6,601 nucleotides of DNA. Source: a bacterium. Its GTDB lineage: Bacteria > Atribacterota > JS1 > SB-45 > 34-128. The translations under genes were made by a program, and so were the position numbers. The notes beneath the pieces are model-generated. The model made no database searches, had not been told where the DNA came from, and saw only the letters and a list, made by a program, of their open reading frames with translations. Shown one piece after another: positions 1-4,936 of this stretch (positions within the stretch are counted from its first letter, which is position 1; every line of letters begins with the position of its first letter). Location of the stretch: positions 1 to 6,601 of the forward strand of contig JAHIPR010000311.1 in assembly GCA_018903015.1 (NCBI GenBank). Direction: 5' to 3'.

Positions 1-115
1 AGAGGATACCATTTTCTACTTCGATGTTCTCCTTTTCAGTTTGAACAAATCTTAAATCAGCATAGCTTACTTTTAGTTCCAACCAATCTAAAATGTTTTT
101 TAATATTTTTTTCAT
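1..115 (-). CDS. TldD/PmbA-family putative metalloprotease, N-terminal fragment (runs off left edge)
   Basis: An ATG at 115-113 opens a frame that stays open to the window edge, giving 38 complete codons. It begins MKKILKNILDWLELK and continues with a stretch reading YADLRFVQTEKENIEVENG. That second stretch matches the usual N-terminus of TldD/PmbA proteins: a short helix, then 'YADVR', a few charged residues, and 'I.V.NG'. Members of this family are zinc metalloproteases that cleave or mature peptides and unstructured proteins in the cytosol. The catalytic HExxxH region would lie beyond the window, so activity cannot be judged. A ribosome-binding site and a promoter-like pair lie directly upstream, which supports this start. 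The gene is on the same strand as the transporter, about 100 nt after the last ATPase gene. The family call rests on fewer than 40 residues. Confidence 0.62.
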   Translation of the reverse strand, partial: MKKILKNILDWLELKVSYADLRFVQTEKENIEVENGIL

Positions 116-124
116 ATCCTACTT

Positions 125-133
125 ATCACCGCC
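125..133 (-). promoter_or_regulatory. Ribosome-binding site of the TldD-like gene
   Basis: Read on the minus strand this is GGCGGTGAT, with a GGTGAT core ending 9 nt before the ATG at 115. It is a normal Shine-Dalgarno match and spacing. An AGGA also sits only 2 nt before the ATG, too close to work. The site supports 115 as the start of the fragment. Confidence 0.6.
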
Positions 134-147
134 TATTTATTCCATAA

Positions 148-175
148 ATTATACAACAATATTCAAAAATCTAAA
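148..175 (-). promoter_or_regulatory. Sigma70-like promoter for the TldD-like gene
   Basis: On the minus strand a perfect TATAAT (153-148) lies 16 nt downstream of TTTAGA (175-170), which matches the TTGACA consensus at 4 of 6 positions. Transcription would start near 141, giving a leader of about 25 nt before the ATG at 115. The -10 box is convincing but the -35 is only fair, and the surrounding sequence is AT-rich, so a chance match is possible. If real, the downstream gene can be expressed independently of the transporter operon. Confidence 0.5.
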
Positions 176-218
176 CCAGTAATCTTCTGACGATATTTTT
201 TAAATATTCTGCTCTCCT

Positions 219-1214
219 TTAAGATTTTATTAAATGACAGAAGACATAATGTCCTTCCTCTATCTCAATAAGAGTAGGTTCTTCTTCCTGGCATTGCGGT
301 TTAGCATAAAGACATCGGGGATGGAATCTGCAGCCTGGAGGAATATGAGTAGCTGAAGGTATTTCCCCTTTAATAGGAATCTCTTTAATAGTATTAGATT
401 TTCCGGGAATAGGTTCACAAACAGCTGCAATTAAAGCTTTAGTATAAGGATGAAGAGCATGATCAATAACTTCATCTGCTCCTCCCAACTCTACAATCTT
501 TCCCAAATACATGACCGCAATTCGGTCGGTAAAATAACGAGCGGTAGAAAGATCGTGAGTGATATATAGATAGGTTAGACCTAATTCTCTTTGTACTGTT
601 TTCATCATATGAAGTATTTCTGCTCGGGTAGATAGATCGATCATAGAAACTGGCTCATCAGCAACAATCATACTCGGGGATAAGACCAGAGTTCGAGCAG
701 TTGCCACCCTTTGACGCTGTCCCCCGCTTAACATATGAGGAAAGCGTTCCATAAATTCTTCGGGAGGGATAAGCCTTACCTCTTTAAGGGAAAAACGAAT
801 AATCTTTTCCCGTTCTGCTCTGGTTTCACCTACCCGGTGGATAATCAATGGTTCTTCAAGAACATCCCGGGCTCGAAATCTCGGATTCATAGAGGCATAA
901 GGGTCCTGAAAGACCATCTGAACATTCCTTCGATATTTTTTCATCTTACTCTCTTCAAGATGAGTTACATCTTTTCCTTTAAATATTATCTTTCCACCGG
1001 TGGGCTCTAAAAGCTTCATTAGTAATTTTCCGGTAGTGGTCTTTCCACACCCTGATTCCCCCACCAGTCCAAATATCTCTCCCTGATTTATATTAAAAGT
1101 AATGCCATCGACAGCCCTTACCCATACATGTTCCCCTTTTAAGATTTGAATAATGGTTCGTCTTACCGGAAACCATTTATGAAGATTTTCAATTTTAAGG
1201 ATAGGTTCACTCAT
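219..1214 (-). CDS. Opp/Dpp-type ABC importer ATPase, OppF/DppF-like (331 aa)
   Basis: This is one of the two cytoplasmic ATPases that power the importer. Visible motifs are Walker A GESGCGKTT (residues 52-60), the Q-loop glutamine (Q103), the ABC signature LSGGQRQR (162-169), Walker B MIVADEP with D186 and catalytic E187, and the switch histidine H220. After the ATPase core comes the C-terminal extension typical of oligopeptide ATPases, with LHPYTKAL (254-261) and GCRFHPRC (294-301). Cysteines 295, 301, 308 and 326 form a C-x5-C-x6-C-x17-C set. The D-loop reads SMID rather than SALD. The segment between the N-terminal strand and AVDGITF (about residues 14-33) is the usual OppF-type insertion. 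Length is normal for the family and all catalytic residues are present. The start overlaps the upstream ATPase gene by 8 nt (ATGAGTGA) and has a strong GGAGGAG site, implying translational coupling. It is the last gene of the transporter set. Confidence 0.96.
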   Translation of the reverse strand: MSEPILKIENLHKWFPVRRTIIQILKGEHVWVRAVDGITFNINQGEIFGLVGESGCGKTTTGKLLMKLLEPTGGKIIFKGKDVTHLEESKMKKYRRNVQMVFQDPYASMNPRFRARDVLEEPLIIHRVGETRAEREKIIRFSLKEVRLIPPEEFMERFPHMLSGGQRQRVATARTLVLSPSMIVADEPVSMIDLSTRAEILHMMKTVQRELGLTYLYITHDLSTARYFTDRIAVMYLGKIVELGGADEVIDHALHPYTKALIAAVCEPIPGKSNTIKEIPIKGEIPSATHIPPGCRFHPRCLYAKPQCQEEEPTLIEIEEGHYVFCHLIKS

Positions 1215-2187
1215 GATAACTCCTCCAACAGGCTATCCAGTGTTCGGGCTCTGCTTCAATTAAAGGAGGTTCGTCTTTTTTACATCTTTCCATTACCTCT
1301 GAACAACGTGGATGAAATCTGCACCCCGAAGGGGGGTCAACCAAATCAGGGGGGGTACCGGGGATAAAAGAAAGTTCTTCTACTTTCTCATGGAGTCGGG
1401 GAGTAGCTTTAAGCAGTTTTTCGGTATAAGGGTGAATTGGACCTCCTTTGCCGTAGATCTGCTCATTTGTTCCAATTTCTGCTAACTTACCAGCATACAT
1501 TACCAATAGGCGGTCAGCAACCTCTGCCTCTGTTGCCAGATCATGAGTAATAAAAATTACCGATAGCCCTAATTTTTTCTTTAGTCCTTTTAAAAGATTG
1601 ACAATCTGGGCTTGAACCACTACATCTAAGGCAGTGGTAGGTTCATCACAAATCACAATTTCTGGTTCTAAAAAGAGGGCAGTAGCAATAACTACCCGTT
1701 GTTTCATACCTCCGGACAGCTCGTGAGGATATCTGCGAATGATATCCTCAGGAAGGCCTACCAAATTTAAATAGTTTATCATTTTCTTTTTTGCTTGAGA
1801 ATACTCCATCTCTTTATGCGCTTGAATGGTTTCCATCATCTGTTTACCAATGGTATATACCGGGGTGAGACAGTTCATCGCCCCCTGAAAGACCATAGAA
1901 ATTTTTACCCATCTCACCTTTTCTCTCATTTCATTCTCAGATAGGGGAATAATATCCTTCCCGTCTATTAAAATCCTACCACTTATGATTTCCCCTGGTG
2001 TAGGAACCATTTTCATCAACCCTAAAACAGTAGTTGTTTTACCACATCCTGACTCTCCAACCAAGCCAATCGTTTCTCCTTTTTTTAAAGAGAATGAAAT
2101 ATCGTCAACCGCATAGACTTTCCCTTTACGGGTAAAAAAATTAATCTTTAAGTTTTCTACTTTCAAAATAATTTTTGTATCTGCCAT
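1207..2187 (-). CDS. Opp/Dpp-type ABC importer ATPase, OppD/DppD-like (326 aa)
   Basis: This is the second ATPase, expected to pair with the OppF-like protein as a heterodimer under the permeases. Motifs in order are Walker A GESGCGKTT (44-52), Q-loop Q101, signature LSGGMKQR (157-164), Walker B IVICDEP with D181 and E182, D-loop ALD (186-188) and switch histidine H215. The C-terminal oligopeptide-transporter extension includes IHPYTEKLL (251-259), PGTPPDLVDPPSGCRFHPRC (276-295) and cysteines 289, 295, 302 and 320. The MKQR form of the signature and the PGTPPDL segment point to the OppD/DppD rather than the OppF/DppF branch. Length is normal. The start lies one nucleotide after the stop of the upstream permease gene (TAA-A-ATG), with AGGACGAGG just before it. 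The gene's end overlaps the next ATPase. All catalytic residues are intact; the transported substrate is unknown. Confidence 0.96.
   Translation of the reverse strand: MADTKIILKVENLKINFFTRKGKVYAVDDISFSLKKGETIGLVGESGCGKTTTVLGLMKMVPTPGEIISGRILIDGKDIIPLSENEMREKVRWVKISMVFQGAMNCLTPVYTIGKQMMETIQAHKEMEYSQAKKKMINYLNLVGLPEDIIRRYPHELSGGMKQRVVIATALFLEPEIVICDEPTTALDVVVQAQIVNLLKGLKKKLGLSVIFITHDLATEAEVADRLLVMYAGKLAEIGTNEQIYGKGGPIHPYTEKLLKATPRLHEKVEELSFIPGTPPDLVDPPSGCRFHPRCSEVMERCKKDEPPLIEAEPEHWIACWRSYHE
1220..1226 (-). promoter_or_regulatory. Strong ribosome-binding site inside the OppD-like gene for the OppF-like gene
   Basis: The minus strand reads GGAGGAG, ending 5 nt before the ATG at 1214. It lies within the last codons of the upstream ATPase gene. 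Together with the 8-nt overlap (1207-1214) it fixes the start of the OppF-like gene and indicates coupled translation of the two ATPases, in keeping with equal amounts of each subunit. Confidence 0.8.
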
Positions 2188-2188
2188 T

Positions 2189-3589
2189 TTACCTCGTCCT
2201 TAATTTAGGATGTAAAATTTTATCCATAGCAAAACCGATAAATGCAAAAGTCATACCCATTAAGGCTATAAACAGACCAGGAGGAATAACCCACCACCAC
2301 AGACCATTGATTACTGCTCCTCCGGTTAGGGCATCATGAAGTATCTGTCCCCAGGTTACAATTGTCGAATCACCTAACCCCAATAAACTGATAGATGCTT
2401 CATACACAATAGCACTGGGTACATACAGCGCCATTGAGGCAAAGGAATAAGGGATAAGTAAAGGTATCATATGTTTAAAGATTATTCTGCTGCTTGAAGC
2501 CCCAAAGGCATGGGCAGCTTCAATATAGGTCTCTTCTTTAATTTGTAGTCCTATGCTTCTTACGGTCTTTACCGGTCCTACCCAGAAAAAACAACTCATC
2601 ATGAGAATCATTATCCAGATATTGGGTTTAAAAATAGCACTCATCACTATTAACACCGGGAGCAAAGGAACGCCTATAAAAAGTTCGAAGATTCTTTGCA
2701 TTAACGAATCTTTCCATCCACCCAGATAAGCACTCATCACCCCATAGATTACCCCGATAAAGACAGCGGTAAAGGCAGTTAATAGCCCGATAAGCAGAGC
2801 CCATTTTACCCCGGCCACAACCCCGCTCCAGATATCTCTCTTGGAATTATCTGTGCCCAGCCAACCCGATACACTTCCGGAAAAAGATACATACACATCT
2901 TCGACTACATCATTTTCGCCGGGCAGGATAATTTCAGCAATTATTTTATAAGTCCCTTTAAGTGGAGCTGGATGAACCAGTATTCCCTCTTTTGCTTCGG
3001 AAAATAAGATGCTGGTCGGCTTAACCATTTCTCGTTCAATTCTGTTACTTTCTGGCTTTTCATATTTAGCGCCAAAATTATAAGATTCGATCCTTGTATC
3101 TTTGGCTATCGATACCCTGATGGCCTTCCCATCACTTTTAGATATCGGCCTCCTAACCAGTTCAACAACCTGACCATCAGGCCTTTCCATGCTTAACATA
3201 ATAACCGGTGACCCCTTAGCATAACCATGGAATATAACATCAAGAGGTGGAAGATCATAAGGATATTCGTATTCAAAAACCGCTCTGGTCAATTTTATCT
3301 TTCCCATTTTTTCTTCCGAAAAAGTATGCTCTCTTATAATCAAAGAGGGCGCTCTCCTGGTAGAAGAAAACCAGTTAACCCATACCGGTGGAGCACTAAC
3401 GGGATTATCTTCCCAATAAGTAATATCCCGCCAACGGCTGCTCGCTTCGGGGAAGGGTACGATATAAGAATTTATTAAAACAACAAGAATAAATATAAAT
3501 AATAAAATTAAGCCAAATAAACCAAATCTAACTCTCTTAAATTCATTCCAAAAATCCCAGAACCCTGCTTTAATATCAATCCACTTCAT
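2189..3589 (-). CDS. DppC/OppC-type ABC permease with large extracytoplasmic insert (466 aa)
   Basis: This is an inner-membrane subunit of the importer channel. TM1 lies at about residues 21-43. After it comes roughly 200 residues without an obvious membrane segment, rich in beta-type alternation and charge (about 44-241). Then the canonical family core begins: GWLGTDNSKRDIWSGVVAG (242-260), further membrane segments at about 262-288, 299-320, 323-345, 378-400 and 430-455, and the ATPase-docking loop EETYIEAAHAFGASSSRI (352-369). SLLGLGDSTIVTWGQIL (401-417) and the C-terminal HPKLR are also family hallmarks. Typical members are about 280-320 aa, so the excess is almost all in the segment after TM1, which should face outside the membrane. 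Its start codon shares one nucleotide with the stop of the upstream permease gene (TAATG), implying coupling, and a G-run (3604-3599) can serve as a ribosome site. The frame is unbroken, so the insert is not an assembly artefact. Confidence 0.94.
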   Translation of the reverse strand: MKWIDIKAGFWDFWNEFKRVRFGLFGLILLFIFILVVLINSYIVPFPEASSRWRDITYWEDNPVSAPPVWVNWFSSTRRAPSLIIREHTFSEEKMGKIKLTRAVFEYEYPYDLPPLDVIFHGYAKGSPVIMLSMERPDGQVVELVRRPISKSDGKAIRVSIAKDTRIESYNFGAKYEKPESNRIEREMVKPTSILFSEAKEGILVHPAPLKGTYKIIAEIILPGENDVVEDVYVSFSGSVSGWLGTDNSKRDIWSGVVAGVKWALLIGLLTAFTAVFIGVIYGVMSAYLGGWKDSLMQRIFELFIGVPLLPVLIVMSAIFKPNIWIMILMMSCFFWVGPVKTVRSIGLQIKEETYIEAAHAFGASSSRIIFKHMIPLLIPYSFASMALYVPSAIVYEASISLLGLGDSTIVTWGQILHDALTGGAVINGLWWWVIPPGLFIALMGMTFAFIGFAMDKILHPKLRTR

Positions 3590-4632
3590 TACTGCTTTCC
3601 CCCCACTTTAATCCGGGGGTCAAGAAATCCGTAGATAAGGTCCAGAATAACCAATCCTCCTATATATAGTGCTGTGGTAACAAAAAGATTACCCATTAAA
3701 ACAGGAATATCATTCTGTTCAATAGAAATCCAGTAAAGATTTCCCAAGCCAGGCCAGCTAAAAATTCCTTCAAAAATAATATTACCTCCCACTGAGGCAA
3801 GAAGGGAAAGAAGAGCCATAGTTACTATAGGCGGCGCTGCAGTCCGCATAGCATGGCCATAGAGCACTTTTCGCTCTGGAATTCCCCTGATCCGGGCAGC
3901 CATAATATAATCCTCTTGTAATATACCTAACACAATATTTCGGATAAGGAAGGCGCTGCCCCAAAATCCTATAAGCACCAGGGTCAATACCGGCAAAGTC
4001 ATATGATAAAAAAGGTCTGTATAGTAGGCAAAACCGGTGGGGGGAGGAATAGAATGCAGGCCCCCTGAAGGAAATATTCTAACGGTGTAGGCAAAAAACA
4101 TGATTACCAGCATACCCAGCCACCAGGAAGGCATACCATAAACAATCATGGTACCAATAGAAGTAGTTTTATCCATTAAGCCTCCCGCTCTTTGCGCCTT
4201 TTTAAGCCCTAACCATAATCCCAGGATAATATTAATAAATATGGCGGTGGTAAAAAGTAGGATGGTTCGGGGTATGCATTCAGCGATAATTGTCCAGACA
4301 TCTGCTTCTCCGGAAGAAGATCTCATTATAGTAGCTTTACCAAAATCAAGAGAAAGGACATTGATAGCTCTCCAGACAATTCGGCTCCAGATGGGTTTGT
4401 TTAAATGATAGAGGTGTTGTTTAAATTCTCTCCTTTCAGCTATATAGCGGGTAAGTTCTTCTGGAGTCATCCGGGTGTCCAGTCTCATAGTCTCCGCATG
4501 AATCTCTTCTTCAATCTGTGACCTTAAAGTACTCTCCATCGTGGTATTAAAGAGAGCGGAAAAGATAAATATAAGCGTAATAAAAATAGCCAGACCATAG
4601 ACAATTCTTTTAATGCAGTATTTCCAATACAT
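3589..4632 (-). CDS. DppB/OppB-type ABC permease (347 aa)
   Basis: This is the partner inner-membrane subunit of the channel. TM1 is at about residues 9-28, followed by a charged, helix-like extracytoplasmic stretch (about 30-110). Membrane segments follow at about 122-143, 156-183, 211-233, 265-290 and 312-335. The ATPase-docking loop is QEDYIMAARIRGIPERKV (239-256) with the following GHAMR, in the expected place between the fourth and fifth segments. The motif FSWPGLGNLYWISIEQNDIP (291-310) is diagnostic of the DppB/OppB branch, as is the C-terminal LDPRIKV. The usual GDP motif after TM1 is not recognisable and is replaced by an acidic/basic segment with many E and R residues. The start at 4632 is the natural ATG for a TM1 beginning with YCIKRIVYGL. 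It stands after a 304-nt spacer and is the first of four tightly packed genes. Confidence 0.95.
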   Translation of the reverse strand: MYWKYCIKRIVYGLAIFITLIFIFSALFNTTMESTLRSQIEEEIHAETMRLDTRMTPEELTRYIAERREFKQHLYHLNKPIWSRIVWRAINVLSLDFGKATIMRSSSGEADVWTIIAECIPRTILLFTTAIFINIILGLWLGLKKAQRAGGLMDKTTSIGTMIVYGMPSWWLGMLVIMFFAYTVRIFPSGGLHSIPPPTGFAYYTDLFYHMTLPVLTLVLIGFWGSAFLIRNIVLGILQEDYIMAARIRGIPERKVLYGHAMRTAAPPIVTMALLSLLASVGGNIIFEGIFSWPGLGNLYWISIEQNDIPVLMGNLFVTTALYIGGLVILDLIYGFLDPRIKVGGKQ

Positions 4633-4643
4633 TATACGCTATT

Positions 4644-4649
4644 TCTCCT
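4644..4649 (-). promoter_or_regulatory. Ribosome-binding site of the DppB-like gene
   Basis: The minus strand reads AGGAGA, 11 nt before the ATG at 4632. The sequence is a good Shine-Dalgarno match, but the spacing is on the long side. No better site or start is nearby. The first direct repeat begins only 4 nt upstream of it (4653). Confidence 0.6.
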
Positions 4650-4652
4650 AAT

Positions 4653-4693
4653 TAGTTGTTAGTTTTAAATACAGTTTTCAGTTGTTAATTTAC
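4653..4693. repeat. Imperfect direct repeat, copy A (41 nt)
   Basis: This copy starts TAGTTGTTAGTTTTAAATAC and ends in TTTAC. It matches the copy at 4795-4835 at 35 of 41 positions with no gaps; the offset is 142 nt. The flanks diverge right after the final TTTAC. It includes a smaller internal echo, GTTGTTAG/GTTGTTAA. Its end, ACAACTAA (4692-4699), is also complementary to its own beginning. The function is unknown. Confidence 0.75.
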
Positions 4694-4735
4694 AACTAAA
4701 AGCTTAAAGCGAAAAGCGAAAAACCATAATTCAAA

Positions 4736-4751
4736 ACTTAAAACTTTAAGT
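4736..4751. repeat. Short perfect inverted repeat
   Basis: ACTTAAA (4736-4742) and TTTAAGT (4745-4751) are perfect inverted copies separated by two bases. They could be a small operator-like site or simply AT-rich chance. It lies midway between the two direct repeats. No regulator family is suggested by the sequence. Confidence 0.3.
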
Positions 4752-4794
4752 CTGCCAATCTACCAATTGACCAATTAAATTAGTAGTCACTGAA

Positions 4795-4835
4795 TAGTTG
4801 TTAGTTTCAAATACAGTATTTAGATGTCAGTTTAC
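4795..4835. repeat. Imperfect direct repeat, copy B (41 nt)
   Basis: This is the second copy of the element at 4653-4693, same orientation, with six substitutions and no indels. It starts TAGTTGTTAGTTTCAAATAC. The copies may be remnants of a dispersed intergenic repeat family or of a local duplication. Nothing in them looks coding. Confidence 0.75.
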
Positions 4836-4880
4836 TGTTTAGTGTTTTTTATGTTATTTCCACGAATCTGGTGTAGGGGG

Positions 4881-4921
4881 CAGTGCCCTCTATTGAATAG
4901 TTTTCCATATAGAGGACACTG
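4881..4921 (-). promoter_or_regulatory. Stem-loop just after the binding-protein stop codon
   Basis: CAGTGCCCTCTAT (4881-4893) pairs with ATAGAGGACACTG (4909-4921) across a 15-nt loop. In the minus-strand transcript all 13 positions pair, one as a G-U wobble (4886 with 4916); in a plus-strand transcript that position would be a C-A mismatch. This favours a role in the transporter mRNA. The stem begins 15 nt after the stop codon and is not followed by a T-run, so it does not look like an intrinsic terminator. Stem-loops at this place in importer operons commonly protect the binding-protein mRNA or reduce read-through, giving binding protein in excess of permease. That role is inferred here. 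Confidence 0.65.
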
Positions 4922-4936
4922 CAAAGTTAAGTTTTT

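Larger units (their letters stand above)
4633..4936. other. 304-nt spacer between binding-protein and permease genes
   Basis: The stretch lies inside the transporter locus and is markedly AT-rich. It contains a stem-loop next to the binding-protein stop (4881-4921), two 41-nt imperfect direct repeats, a short inverted repeat, and low-complexity filler such as CCAATT repeated at 4763-4776 and GAAAAGCGAAAAA near 4711-4723. I saw no credible coding frame and no T-run terminator for minus-strand transcripts. A TATAAT on the minus strand (4636-4631) overlaps the permease start codon, so it cannot serve that gene. No convincing promoter was found, so the permease genes probably depend on read-through from the binding-protein gene. 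Confidence 0.7.

Noticed and set aside
193..207. ATATTT/AAATAT inverted repeat after the OppF-like gene as a terminator
   Set aside because: The stem is six A-T pairs only, with no GC-rich core and no T-run, so it is too weak for an intrinsic terminator.
211..218. AAAGGAGAG just after the OppF-like stop as a ribosome site for another gene
   Set aside because: No start codon with a continuing frame follows at a workable distance.
735..1367. Plus-strand open frames of 91 and 73 codons (735-1010, 1146-1367)
   Set aside because: They lie antisense to the two ATPase genes, whose motifs are unambiguous, and their translations have no recognisable domain.
3227..3478. Plus-strand 83-codon frame opposite the permease insert
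   Set aside because: It is antisense to an unbroken permease frame and its product looks like random composition.
3782..4408. 60-codon minus frame (3782-3964) and 86-codon plus frame (4148-4408) within the DppB-like gene
   Set aside because: Both overlap conserved membrane segments and the docking loop of the permease in other frames.
4631..4636. Minus-strand TATAAT at the start of the DppB-like gene
   Set aside because: It overlaps the start codon, so any transcript would begin inside the gene; no clear -35 was seen.
4653..4835. CRISPR array
   Set aside because: There are only two imperfect copies 142 nt apart, with no regular spacers and no cas genes.
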